Below are positions 46,938 to 54,878 of a stretch of DNA of 64,000 nucleotides, in pieces. Where the stretch lies: positions 1 through 64,000 of the forward strand of contig NZ_JAFFQA010000020.1 in assembly GCF_016919065.1 (NCBI RefSeq), given 5' to 3'. How positions within the stretch are numbered: the first letter of the stretch is position 1; each line of letters opens with the position of its first letter. A model generated the notes under the pieces. That model worked only from the letters and a program-made list of their open reading frames with translations, did no database searches and was not told the origin of the DNA. Position numbers and translations under genes: made by a program. The DNA comes from Desulfobulbus rhabdoformis. GTDB taxonomy: Bacteria; Desulfobacterota; Desulfobulbia; Desulfobulbales; Desulfobulbaceae.

Positions 46938-46968
46938 TTTGAGTGACACTCCGTGGGAAGAATTGAAG

Positions 46969-47125
46969 GGAATATTGAATAATTGCTTTTTCTGCCAATC
47001 TCTGCGTCATACTCAAAATTTTATCCTCGGAGGTAAGCGAAGACTCCGATATCAGCTATATGCCTGTGGTAAAATTTTTCACAATCCTTGACCTTGATTG
47101 AAAAATCTAATTATTCAAGACACCC
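46969..47125. repeat. MITE-like element, copy 1
   Basis: A ~157-bp element ending in inverted repeats: the left end contains TTGAATAATTGCTTTTTCTG and the right end AAAAATCTAATTATTCAAGA, which pair imperfectly. Internal TTTATCCTCGGAGG and GCGAAGACTCCGATATC are shared with the copies at 54702 and 60569. Copy 1 lacks the ~20-bp segment GAAGTCTGCGCTTATCTGG found in copy 2. It lies directly upstream of lpxD. The remaining part of 46950-47270 has no other structure that I could define. Confidence 0.85.
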
Positions 47126-47270
47126 TGAAATAATGAAAATCGTAAAAACTGTTGGGTGACAATCAACAGGGGATAAACGAAACTGCCGGACTGACCAGAA
47201 GTCGAACAAACCTCTGATGCATCCACGCACTAACACGGCCCTCGGGCAGGCGAGAATACTGCTTTTTAAC

Positions 47271-48440
47271 TTACTCGTAAAGAAAAACAGCCTGAGCACG
47301 ATCCTTGTATCGGTCCAGTCCATCTTTCCATCCCTGTTCAATCTCCTTGAGTGGAACCCCCTGCTCTAAGGCCTGCCGAACCTGCTGGTCCCCAAGAATC
47401 AGATCCATAGGCAAGCGTTCATATTCATATTCGTAGGGAGGTTCCTTATATTTGAACTGTTCCGGATAAAGCGTCAGCATGGCTTGCAGCAGAGCGAGGC
47501 TGGTTCTGTACGGTAGGAAATCTACGGGGTCTGTCACGTGGACCTGAAACCCTGTGCATGTTTGGTGTTGCCATTTCCCTGAAGTCGGTTCAAAACAAAG
47601 GGGTCTAAGCAGACAGCCGGGCAATTCAATCTGTTCCAGAAAGTTATGTATTTCCCGATGATCAACAAAAGGAGCACCAAAAAGCTCAAAAGGTAAAGTG
47701 GTGCCTCTGGCTTCAGAGATGTTGGTTCCCTCCCAGATCACCTGGCCAGGATAGACGAGTGCAGTTGCAAAGCTTGGCATGTTTGGCGATGGAAACACCC
47801 ATGGAAAACCGGTTTCTGGAAAAAGCATGCTGCGATCCCACCCTTCCACTCGAACAACTTCAAGTTGTGCTCCTATCTGCAGCTCTTCGTTACACAACAG
47901 CGCCATTTCACCTATAGTGAGTCCATGTCGCATGGGGATGGAGTGCAGCCCAACAAAAGAACTGCACTCCATATTGAGGACGTTGCCTTCCATTGCCTTC
48001 CCACCAATGGGATTGGGCCTGTCTAACATAACGATTTCAAGTCCTATTTCTTTTGCAACTTGCAGGCAGTAAAGAACTGTCCAGATAAAGGTATAGACGC
48101 GAGTGCCTACATCGATCAAATCTATGAGTAAGACATCCACCCCTTCAAACATGGCAGGATACGGTTTTCGTGTCTCGCCATACAGTGAGTAAACCGGCAA
48201 GCCACTCACAGCGTCGATTTGGTGTTCTGATTCTATCATGTTATCCTGTTTCTCACTAAAAAACCCATGCTGGGGAGAAAAAAGGCAAACAAGTTGCCCC
48301 GGATAGGCTTGACGAACAAGATCACGACCATGCACAAAAAAACGATTGGTGGATGCTTGATTAGAAAGCAGGGCAAGACGTTTGCCAATCAGTCGATGAT
48401 CCTGTTGACAGCATATTTTTTCCAGTCCGATTTGAATCAC
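47271..48440 (-). CDS. NamZ-like exo-beta-N-acetylmuramidase (DUF1343)
   Basis: 389 aa. The family pattern includes LALLSNQASTNR, CLFSPQHGFFSEKQDNM, GLPVYSLYGETRKP, LIDLIDVGTRVYTFIW, VMLDRPNPIGG and PSPNMPSFATALVYPG. DUF1343 proteins include Bacillus subtilis NamZ (YbbC), which releases MurNAc from the non-reducing end of muropeptides, so a role in murein recycling is likely. No signal peptide is seen, which would place this copy in the cytoplasm. GTG start at 48440 has GGAGG five bases upstream. No mur/nag sugar-recycling genes are near it. Confidence 0.85.
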   Translation of the reverse strand: MIQIGLEKICCQQDHRLIGKRLALLSNQASTNRFFVHGRDLVRQAYPGQLVCLFSPQHGFFSEKQDNMIESEHQIDAVSGLPVYSLYGETRKPYPAMFEGVDVLLIDLIDVGTRVYTFIWTVLYCLQVAKEIGLEIVMLDRPNPIGGKAMEGNVLNMECSSFVGLHSIPMRHGLTIGEMALLCNEELQIGAQLEVVRVEGWDRSMLFPETGFPWVFPSPNMPSFATALVYPGQVIWEGTNISEARGTTLPFELFGAPFVDHREIHNFLEQIELPGCLLRPLCFEPTSGKWQHQTCTGFQVHVTDPVDFLPYRTSLALLQAMLTLYPEQFKYKEPPYEYEYERLPMDLILGDQQVRQALEQGVPLKEIEQGWKDGLDRYKDRAQAVFLYE

Positions 48441-48763
48441 AGATCCTCCAGAAATATTGGATAGATTTTGGGTATATTATCTTACCCTAAATATTCGCGG
48501 GGCCTTGTTACCAAAGGATAATGAGTGATATACCCTGAGAGTAAAAATTTTTACACATACAATAAAATTTTAAATTTTCTTTTATTTACAGCATATTTCA
48601 ACTGATCCCTTCGTCTTTATGTTATTTTTATAGAAAAATCCCATCCATTTTAACAAAATAATGCAACTTTTTTACTTATATGTTTTATTTAAAAAAATCA
48701 ACGAGTTAAAAAATTTACCACCTTTTTACGTTCAAAAATTTGTATTTTTTTTACTCAAGGATA
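48441..48763. other. Strongly A/T-rich non-coding stretch
   Basis: A ~320-bp region between divergent genes with long A and T runs, most marked from 48541 to 48760. It includes the perfect 14-bp palindrome GTAAAAATTTTTAC (48541-48554). Base composition is far lower in G+C than the surroundings. It may be a bent, nucleoid-protein-bound upstream region for the porin promoter at 48764. No ORF is supported. Confidence 0.6.
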
Positions 48764-48792
48764 TTGCGTATCAACATCAGCTTTGTTATAGT
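48764..48792 (+). promoter_or_regulatory. Putative sigma-70 promoter of the outer-membrane barrel gene
   Basis: TTGCGT (48764-48769), 17-nt spacer, TATAGT (48787-48792). The start codon is 113 nt downstream, so the mRNA has a long leader, as is usual for highly expressed outer-membrane proteins. Confidence 0.6.
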
Positions 48793-48905
48793 TTGTTCTG
48801 ACAAGATGAGGAAACCTTCAACCTCTCTAAATTGCACCAAGTAAAGGCTTTTCGATAGGCAATAATGCCTGAAGTACATAAAAAGATTTCGTAGGAGAAA
48901 AGAAT

Positions 48906-49598
48906 ATGAAGAAAGTACTGAGCGTAATGGCTGTTTCTGCCTTCGTAATGACCGCAGGCGTTGCTTTTGCAGGTGGACCTGGTCCGGTAGATCCTGCTTG
49001 CCCGGAAGCATGTCAGCAGCAGATCGATGACCTCCAGTCTTCTCAGGCACAGCAAAATGAAGAACTGGGTGCCCATGGTCAGCAGCTTGACAACCACGAG
49101 ACCCGCATCACCGCTCTGGAAGCTCTGCCAGGTTATTATGTTCGTATTGGCGGTCGCCTTGCTTGGGCGGAGGCTGATTTTGATAACGGCATTGGTGGTG
49201 GTAGTGACGATTCCGACACAGGCTGGGGTGCTGCCATTGCTGTTGGCCGAACCTATAATGAACTCCGTTATGAGTTGGAACTTGCCTATGAGGATCTTGA
49301 GTTCGACGATTTTGACGATGCTGACCTGACCACTGTCATGGGCAACCTCTACTACGACCTGCCTATTCAGGATGGTTTCAGTGTCTACGGCATGGTTGGT
49401 ATTGGTTATGGTTACGCTGACGCATCCGTGAAATCAGTAAACACTATCGCCTACAAAATTGGTGTTGGTGTAAGTTACATGTTCACCGAAGAAATTGCTG
49501 GTGACTTGGGCTACGAGTACCTCGGCCTTGCCGACAATGATCTGACCGATAGCTTCGACGGTCACAACATCGTTGCTTCTGTACGTTTCATGTTCTAA
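48906..49598 (+). CDS. Small outer-membrane beta-barrel protein
   Basis: 230 aa. A signal peptide (MKKVLSVMAVSAFVMTAGVAFA) is followed by a Pro/Cys region (GPVDPACPEAC), a short coiled coil (QQQIDDLQSSQAQQNEELGAHGQQLDNHETRI, in parts) and an eight-strand-like barrel that ends SVRFMF, the classic C-terminal Phe. The barrel is OmpA/OmpW-like (GRTYNELRYELELAYEDLEF, YGMVGIGYGYADA). A coiled-coil in front of a barrel may trimerise it. The gene is monocistronic with a clear promoter, an AGGAG site and a strong terminator, suggesting high expression. Specific role unknown. Confidence 0.85.
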   Translation: MKKVLSVMAVSAFVMTAGVAFAGGPGPVDPACPEACQQQIDDLQSSQAQQNEELGAHGQQLDNHETRITALEALPGYYVRIGGRLAWAEADFDNGIGGGSDDSDTGWGAAIAVGRTYNELRYELELAYEDLEFDDFDDADLTTVMGNLYYDLPIQDGFSVYGMVGIGYGYADASVKSVNTIAYKIGVGVSYMFTEEIAGDLGYEYLGLADNDLTDSFDGHNIVASVRFMF

Positions 49599-49623
49599 TT
49601 CGAGTAATTAGAACATGCCGATC

Positions 49624-49653
49624 AAAGCCCCCTCATTGAGGGGGCTTTTTTTT
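49624..49653 (+). terminator. Strong Rho-independent terminator
   Basis: AAAGCCCCCTC (49624-49634) and GAGGGGGCTTT (49638-49648) form a perfect 11-bp stem with a 3-nt loop, followed by T's to 49653. It ends the barrel-protein transcript. Confidence 0.92.
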
Positions 49654-49674
49654 ATATTGAATAACAGAGGACGT

Positions 49675-50904
49675 TTAAACACCTGTACGATCTTGCATTA
49701 ATCCACTTACAATCTTTTTTTTCTCGACCTTCCCTTTTTCTTTTGTCCAAAAATCGTTCCATCCCCTCATTCCTTTTTCCCATTGCACATGGCCCCCATG
49801 TGGATGAACCCAGCCAAGTAACCATTTGCGTGATTGCCCATTTTCAACCAACTCTGCGGTCCAGGCAAGCCACCCTAATTGCGGTCCCTGAACACCATTG
49901 GGAGCCAACTCCCACTGCAGCCAAAGCAAAGGTTGTTCGTGATTTTTTGACCACTCTTTGAGTGAATATTCAATCGACTCCCACCCTTCGCGAATATATG
50001 GCCGTAGATAGGTATTATAGACAACAACTGGTGTAGTCGGTTTTGGCAGAGAACTATATAAAAACGAAGAGAGTTCATCAGGAAGCTTGGCCCCGAACAG
50101 CTGAACAGGATTTTGAGTCTGCGCCACAACATGGAAGGCGTTAATAGCCTCTTGTAATCGGTCCAGACGTTCTGGCTGATCACCCCAGACAAATGAGGCA
50201 AGCCGGATTTCATCCGAAGGGTTATGCAACAAAAACGGGTGCAAATCACATCCGATACGTGCGGAAATCTTTGGAAGCTGCGTCTGAACAGGCATGAACA
50301 CCTCCCCCTCGGAAACAACCGAAAACTCAGGTGATTGCCCATAACCAAATACTTTGAGCCGCTGGTTTCCGTCCAGTTCATGCAAAGCATACCGCCGTTT
50401 TTCAGCAATAAGGTTTAACCCTGCACTACATCCAAGATCTACTAGCGCCACCTCTGCCCAGTGTACATAGCTCAAAGGAAGCACCCAACATACCCCCCGC
50501 GAAGTTTCGTTGGTCTGCACTGAAGAGGAGGCTATAAATTCTCCTAAAATTTCCTGTTGAGCCCGCAGTACACGGTACAGTTCAGTGACAAAGATATCAG
50601 GCTCAATTTCTCTGTAGCCACCAACAGTTGGATAATACCGGGCAAGGCGGGAAAATACTGGATTACCGCGTAATATCTCATAGTGGATTGATGCGAGCAG
50701 GAGCATGGGGACCGCAAATGAGGTCTGCCCCTCACTTGCGGTAAGGAGCCAGGAGGCGATCTCTTCGTCCTGGCTCTCCGGGGAGAGCAAATCTGCCACC
50801 AAACCGCAGATAAAAGCAGAAAGTGGTGAACTCTTTTGCGAAAAAGTTTGTTGCTTACGAAATCTACGAGCCAACCGTAAACGCTTATCTTGCGGTTTGT
50901 TCAT
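49675..50904 (-). CDS. DUF2332 family protein
   Basis: 409 aa of the DUF2332 family, with no established function. Diagnostic parts: SSPLSAFICGLVADLL, PMLLLASIHYEIL, SVQTNETSRGVCWVLPL and ALVDLGCSAGLNLIAEKRRY; the last resembles the SAM-binding glycine loop of methyltransferases (E/D-x-G-x-S-A-G-L). I choose ATG 50904 (start MNKPQDK), with AGGAAGAGAGG upstream, over the TTG at 50928. It is the last gene of a leftward series, 40 bp after the Gly-rich secreted protein, but is probably unrelated to it in function. Confidence 0.8.
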   Translation of the reverse strand: MNKPQDKRLRLARRFRKQQTFSQKSSPLSAFICGLVADLLSPESQDEEIASWLLTASEGQTSFAVPMLLLASIHYEILRGNPVFSRLARYYPTVGGYREIEPDIFVTELYRVLRAQQEILGEFIASSSVQTNETSRGVCWVLPLSYVHWAEVALVDLGCSAGLNLIAEKRRYALHELDGNQRLKVFGYGQSPEFSVVSEGEVFMPVQTQLPKISARIGCDLHPFLLHNPSDEIRLASFVWGDQPERLDRLQEAINAFHVVAQTQNPVQLFGAKLPDELSSFLYSSLPKPTTPVVVYNTYLRPYIREGWESIEYSLKEWSKNHEQPLLWLQWELAPNGVQGPQLGWLAWTAELVENGQSRKWLLGWVHPHGGHVQWEKGMRGWNDFWTKEKGKVEKKKIVSGLMQDRTGV

Positions 50905-50943
50905 CGGCCTCTCTTCCTTGAACCACAATACTCTCGCTACTCT

Positions 50944-51816
50944 CTAGCGTCCACCGCCATGGCCGCCACTCCCACCGTGGCCGCCGCTTCCGCCATGGCC
51001 CCCTGATCCACTACCGCCGCCCGATCCACCGGAACCACCTCGTTTTCCACCAACACCGCTGGCCTTTCCTCGTTGGGCATACCCCTGCATATCACCTGCT
51101 CGCACCCCTTCATTGAGCCCCTGGAGTAGACGCTGCCCCAATGTTTTCATAGTGACATGCATACGCTGATTACTGATCAATTGGCGGAGAACGCGCATAT
51201 CTCCGGCTTTGTAGCCTTTTGCAAGTGCCGTTGTCGTAACCGCTGTTGCAGTTTCGGAATCCAATCCATACCTGACCATATCGCGAACCGTCAGCATTGT
51301 TTCTAGAGAGAGTTTACTTAAAGTCTTTTTACCAATCGTCTTCTCACGAGAATGAAGTCCCTGAGCAACTCGGCCCAGATCATTTGTAGACAGGCCTGAA
51401 ACCATGGCATCTGCAATCACCGGTCGAAGGCGCATCCGATTTGTGACGGCAAGTGTACTTGCCGTGGTCGCAGCCAGGGCATGTCGTGAACGAACTCGAG
51501 CCAACGCACGGGCAATAGTCCCTGCATTTGCATGTTTTGCCAGGCCCTCATGTACTTTTTCAGCCATGGCGCCCAGCGCCTGTTGATTCTGTTTGGCCAG
51601 GCGAAACTGAGCTATAATCTGCTGCGTCGCATTCTCAGAGAACTGTGCCTGCATCATAGCCCTTGTTACCCCTTGTGCCAGTGTGGCGCTGAGCCCTGCC
51701 TGCGTCAGTTCCCGGTTCATGACCTGATGCCGAGCCTGGATCCCCGTATTTTCTCCAGCCATAGTACCAACCGGGATGATCATCAGGATTATTAGTAGCC
51801 GTATAAATTTGTTCAT
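50944..51816 (-). CDS. Secreted protein with Gly/His-rich repeat tail
   Basis: 290 aa. Signal peptide MNKFIRLLIILMIIPVGTMA; the ~240-residue middle is Ala-rich and helical, with repeated motifs such as GLSATLAQGVTRAMM and GLSTNDLGRVAQGL. The last ~35 residues are low complexity: GGSGG runs with three GGHGGS repeats ending GGHGGGR. Start ATG 51816 (AGGA 11 nt upstream) is preferred over 51861. It is the fourth gene of the ECF sigma-factor cluster, 42 bp after the CBM-like lipoprotein. I do not recognise a family; envelope location and stress-linked expression are inferred from context. Confidence 0.7.
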   Translation of the reverse strand: MNKFIRLLIILMIIPVGTMAGENTGIQARHQVMNRELTQAGLSATLAQGVTRAMMQAQFSENATQQIIAQFRLAKQNQQALGAMAEKVHEGLAKHANAGTIARALARVRSRHALAATTASTLAVTNRMRLRPVIADAMVSGLSTNDLGRVAQGLHSREKTIGKKTLSKLSLETMLTVRDMVRYGLDSETATAVTTTALAKGYKAGDMRVLRQLISNQRMHVTMKTLGQRLLQGLNEGVRAGDMQGYAQRGKASGVGGKRGGSGGSGGGSGSGGHGGSGGHGGSGGHGGGR

Positions 51817-51857
51817 TGTGCTTTTTTTCCTGTAACAATGAATAGTTGAAATTATCC

Positions 51858-52175
51858 TCAAGGCAGGTAGCGACAGTTCATGGCGCCAAAATCATCCTGC
51901 ACAGTGTAGCGACACTCAGGCACCATCACGTTGCCATCAACAAGAAAAAAATACTCAAATTCCTGGTTGGGCAAGCCAGAGACATACCATCGACCGTGCT
52001 TTCCCTGATGCGCCTGATGCATTTGAAACTGGTCAAGCGAAGAGGCAAAGGCCACCTCATCAACCTCATGAAGGTGAAGGGTTATATTCACTGTATTTTT
52101 TTGGATCACAACTCTATGCTGAGGAGTACATCCTACTGTGCAGAGTGCCAGGAACATCACGATGATTCGCACCAT
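51858..52175 (-). CDS. Lipoprotein with CBM48-like (AMPK glycogen-binding type) domain
   Basis: 105 aa. A leader with lipobox (FLALCTVGCTPQ) is followed by an ~80-aa early-set beta-sandwich: VNITLHLHEVDEVAFASS, RWYVSGLPNQEFEYFFLVDGN, ending in TVQDDFGAMNCRYLP. The closing motif (DDFG-x-x-N) is the same as in the last residues of the anti-sigma factor encoded next to it (DDFGGENSVLE), so the two share a domain. It overlaps the anti-sigma gene at position 52175. Such domains bind alpha-glucans in enzymes; in this setting ligand binding is an inference. Confidence 0.72.
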   Translation of the reverse strand: MVRIIVMFLALCTVGCTPQHRVVIQKNTVNITLHLHEVDEVAFASSLDQFQMHQAHQGKHGRWYVSGLPNQEFEYFFLVDGNVMVPECRYTVQDDFGAMNCRYLP

Positions 52176-52756
52176 TAGATAGCAGCCCTCCCTATCTCCA
52201 GAACTGAGTTTTCCCCACCAAAATCATCCTGCTCTCGCAGTGCAACCGTGGGATCGGGAATTTGTCTATCCTGTCCCACCAGATAACTGTATCGATGTTC
52301 CCCAACAGGTAATTTCAGCGTCAGGGTCCAGTAACCGCTCTCACCGATGGGAGTCATGGCTTTGGGTTGCCAATCGGTAAATGTCCCCATTATTTGTGCC
52401 TGTTCAACATCCGGGAGATAGACCACAAATCGATGCGATTCCTGTGTGATCATCGGCTTTGGCTGAGGAGAGATGAAAAAAAACAACGCTGCTGCACCGG
52501 CGGCGGCAAATGCTGCAAAAGGCTTCCACCATGCCAGCCCAAATAACCGGTCTCTTTGAGGGGCGGAGTGCACAACAACGGGTGCAGGGGGCAAATAATG
52601 CGCAGGTAATTGCTGTATTTGTTTTTCAAACTCCAACAATTCCAGAGTCTCCTCGGTAAAGTCAGAATCAACATGAACGGTTCTGACAAAGGTGATCTTT
52701 TCATCCAAGGAGAGTTCATCATCTATATACTGACTAATGAGAATTTCTTTATTCAT
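52175..52756 (-). CDS. Putative anti-sigma factor with CBM48-like periplasmic domain
   Basis: 193 aa, single membrane pass (about residues 77-96, PFAAFAAAGAAALFFFI). The N-terminal cytoplasmic ~75 residues start MNKEILISQYIDDELSLDEK, which resembles the helical sigma-binding part of small anti-sigma factors but has no zinc-finger HxxxCxxC. The C-terminal ~90 residues form an AMPK-type glycogen-binding/early-set fold: FVVYLPDVEQAQIMGTFTDWQPKAM, GYWTLTLKLPVGEHRYSYLVG and DDFGGENSVLEIG. It overlaps the ECF sigma gene by 4 nt (ATGA). I infer that it holds the sigma factor inactive and senses something in the periplasm. Confidence 0.75.
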   Translation of the reverse strand: MNKEILISQYIDDELSLDEKITFVRTVHVDSDFTEETLELLEFEKQIQQLPAHYLPPAPVVVHSAPQRDRLFGLAWWKPFAAFAAAGAAALFFFISPQPKPMITQESHRFVVYLPDVEQAQIMGTFTDWQPKAMTPIGESGYWTLTLKLPVGEHRYSYLVGQDRQIPDPTVALREQDDFGGENSVLEIGRAAI

Positions 52757-53229
52757 ACCTTACCCCGAACAAGCAGCTGTCTGAGCTTTTGGCGTGCACG
52801 GTGCACTCGTACCTTGATAATCGCAACAGTGCAGCCACGAATTGAAGCAATCTCTTGATAACTGAGCTCGCTACTGACGACAAGCGCTAAAATGTCGCGA
52901 TCTTCCTCTGATAGCTGCTGCATAGCCTCCAAGACCTTTTGCGATTCTTCCCGTTGAATATATTTTTCCTCTTCATCCCCCTCACCGATGAGAGTCTCTT
53001 CCTGCAGCTCAACATCTTTACGGTTTCGTCGCATCTGATCGTAGAGAAGATTACGCCCGATGGTAAAGAGGAGGGCCACGCTTTTTTCACGGTGGCTGTA
53101 CCGCTCCATATAGCGGGTAAAACTTTCCTGTACCAGATCCGCAGCCAGTGGACCATTGCCTGATTTTCGAACTAAATATCCGAAAAGCTTTTCCTTGTGC
53201 ACCTGATAAAATTGACGAAACGTTTCCAT
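52753..53229 (-). CDS. ECF (extracytoplasmic function) sigma factor
   Basis: 158 aa, a two-domain sigma factor. Sigma2: KLFGYLVRKSGNGPLAADLVQESFTRYM, and the -10-recognition part LFTIGRNLLYDQMRR. Sigma4: MQQLSEEDRDILALVVSSELSYQEIASIRGCTVAIIKVRVHRARQKLRQLL (in pieces), a helix-turn-helix for the -35 element. It is the first gene of the cluster and couples by ATGA to its anti-sigma factor. No good ribosome site precedes the ATG. A palindromic repeat (copy B) lies 60-170 bp upstream. The promoter it recognises is unknown; autoregulation is usual for the class. Confidence 0.88.
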   Translation of the reverse strand: METFRQFYQVHKEKLFGYLVRKSGNGPLAADLVQESFTRYMERYSHREKSVALLFTIGRNLLYDQMRRNRKDVELQEETLIGEGDEEEKYIQREESQKVLEAMQQLSEEDRDILALVVSSELSYQEIASIRGCTVAIIKVRVHRARQKLRQLLVRGKV

Positions 53230-53286
53230 TGCTTGGGAGATTAACGTTATTTAAGGCAAAAGGTTACCACAATTCTCATTTTTCCC

Positions 53287-53402
53287 CGAATCCGTGACGG
53301 TGGGTGGTTACTGAACAACGCATCTTTTTAATAAGACGACGTATTTTTACAAATTCATATATGTTTAGTCGCACCCGCCGTCACGGATTCAGGTTTTCAT
53401 TA
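53287..53402. repeat. Palindromic intergenic repeat, copy B
   Basis: Arms CGAATCCGTGACGGTGGGTGG (positions 53287-53307) and its imperfect complement ending CACCCGCCGTCACGGATTC (53382-53400) enclose ~75 bp that differ from copies A and C. It lies between the ECF sigma gene and a divergent small secreted-protein gene, where the promoters of both must sit. Confidence 0.75.
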
Positions 53403-53457
53403 TCCAGAAAGGCAGTGTATTTTTTTCGTAACCAAACACAGGCTCAATCGTTAACAC

Positions 53458-53473
53458 CATGATGCGCATCATG
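53458..53473. promoter_or_regulatory. 16-bp perfect palindrome upstream of a small secreted protein
   Basis: CATGATGCGCATCATG, perfectly symmetric, 42 nt ahead of the start codon at 53515. It could be an operator for a dimeric regulator. No regulator is assigned. Confidence 0.45.
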
Positions 53474-53514
53474 ACACAAGACCATTCATTCAGATTAGAC
53501 GTAAGGAGACTCAA

Positions 53515-53775
53515 ATGCGTTCCATTAAAACTGGTTGTTTAGCAGTACTTATCACTACAGCAATTGTCAGTTTGGCACTCCCGGTCTGGGCAGGAAACGG
53601 TAAAGGCACAGGACATGGCGGAGGCACACGCACACAAAGCCGACTTAAAGATGGCTCCTGTCAAAAGGCTGTGGAGCACAAGGTCGAAGCCAAACTTTTA
53701 GCCGGAGATGTCATCAGAGATTACATTCGCCTGAAAAAACAACTCAAAGATGAGTCCTGCCTCGTAGACGCGTAA
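53515..53775 (+). CDS. Small secreted hypothetical protein
   Basis: 86 aa. Signal peptide (about 1-26, ..ALPVWA), then a Gly-rich stretch GNGKGTGHGGGT, then a helical C-terminus with two cysteines (DGSCQKAVEH and KDESCLVDA). AAGGAG is well placed upstream of the ATG. It is divergent from the ECF sigma operon and its Gly/His-rich stretch recalls the tail of the protein at 50944, so the two may be part of the same response (inference). I do not recognise the family. Confidence 0.6.
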   Translation: MRSIKTGCLAVLITTAIVSLALPVWAGNGKGTGHGGGTRTQSRLKDGSCQKAVEHKVEAKLLAGDVIRDYIRLKKQLKDESCLVDA

Positions 53776-54223
53776 CTCGCGCGCTCCAATCGTTGTCACC
53801 TTTTTCATCACCCGAATCCGTGATTTAGGTATAGGATAATGGAGTCTCTGTTTCTCCTCTTCAGCCGACATTTTCAGGCAAAAACAGAGAAGCGGAGACT
53901 CCACAAATCAGGTAGATGACAACTGCTCCACCTCAAGTCCGGATCCTTTTCCGGAAACCGTGCTGAAATAACAATTCAGCCAGGAGGGGTTTTCACTAAG
54001 AGCGATCACACAACGGTGGAGTACGACGGTGCGCTGCATCATGTCCCCCAAAGCCAGATTCCCCCTCCGGCTGGTTGCCCCTGACTGTTCTCCCCGATAT
54101 AATACCTGCATTCGACTGATCGTTTTTCCTGGCGAATACCTAGGCCGCTATTGGCAACAGTGCCGACAGGGGACTGCCCGATCACCTGCGTCAGCGCATA
54201 AATTATTCATTCTCACCATAATC
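53776..54223. other. Intergenic region with repeat fragment
   Basis: 448 bp without a supported gene. CCCGAATCCGTGA (near 53813) is a fragment of the palindromic repeat arm. A nearby bulged inverted repeat GGAGTCTC..GAGACTCC (53850-53902) flanks ~45 bp. A 67-codon minus-strand frame at 53908-54111 could be the decayed end of a lost gene, but I cannot identify it. Confidence 0.45.
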
Positions 54224-54679
54224 ATGGATCCCCTGCCTTACGCCCATCTGCTCCCCTACGGCACACTCTTTACCTCAGCCCTTGTTGCAGCCACCATCTT
54301 TCCCATGCAGTCAGAGGCGGTACTTGTTGGCCTTCTTGTCAGTGACGGTTATTCTCCGCTGGCCTTGCTTCTTATTGCAAGCTGCGGCAATATTCTGGGG
54401 TCCGTGATCAACTGGTGGCTTGGGCGATCAATTGATCGATTTCGTCACTGTCGGTGGTTTCCAGCCGACGAAAAACAACTTTTACGAGCAGAAAACTGGT
54501 ACCACCGCTATGGACGTTGGTCTTTGCTTCTTTCCTGGGCACCAATAATTGGTGATCCACTCACTGTGGTGGCTGGCGTTCTGGGCGAACCCTTACCCGG
54601 TTTTCTCGTCCTTGTAGGCGTGGCTAAATTTGGTCGTTATCTGGTTTTGGTCTCGGTGACGCTTGGTTGGATGGGGTAA
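54224..54679 (+). CDS. YqaA-type (DedA/SNARE-associated) membrane protein
   Basis: 151 aa with four or five hydrophobic segments; LFTSALVAATIFPMQSEAVLVGLL, GNILGSVINWWLGRSI and RYGRWSLLLSWAPIIGDPLTVVAGVLGEP match the YqaA branch of the DedA superfamily. DedA proteins act in lipid flipping and membrane homeostasis; the role of the YqaA branch is not fixed. I start at ATG 54224 (MDPLPYAHLL), where family similarity begins, not at upstream in-frame 54029. A MITE-like element follows 20 bp after its stop. Confidence 0.82.
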   Translation: MDPLPYAHLLPYGTLFTSALVAATIFPMQSEAVLVGLLVSDGYSPLALLLIASCGNILGSVINWWLGRSIDRFRHCRWFPADEKQLLRAENWYHRYGRWSLLLSWAPIIGDPLTVVAGVLGEPLPGFLVLVGVAKFGRYLVLVSVTLGWMG

Positions 54680-54701
54680 TACTTCCCCGATCACACCCTA
54701 G

Positions 54702-54878
54702 AGGGCATCTTGAATAATTGCTTTTTCTGCCAATCCCAGCGTCATGCTTAAAATTTTATCCTCGGAGGTGAGCGAAGACTCCGATATCATATATATGCCT
54801 GCGGTAAAATTTTGCACAATCCTCGAAGTCTGCGCTTATCTGGCCTTGATTGAAAAATCTAATTATTCAAGACATCCT
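54702..54878. repeat. MITE-like element, copy 2
   Basis: 177 bp. Left end AGGGCATCTTGAATAATTGC, right end (reverse complement) AGGATGTCTTGAATAATTAG: imperfect ~25-bp terminal inverted repeats. The interior matches copies 1 and 3. No reading frame of note is inside. Its right end overlaps the stop codon of mtgA (54877-54879). TA occurs on both outer flanks, which might be a target duplication. Confidence 0.87.

Noticed and set aside
46822..47016. Minus-strand frame through lpxD start and MITE copy 1
   Set aside because: It is out of frame with lpxD and partly made from repeat DNA; random frame.
53908..54111. 67-codon minus-strand frame as a transposase remnant
   Set aside because: Suggestive location next to repeat fragments, but the residues match nothing I can name.
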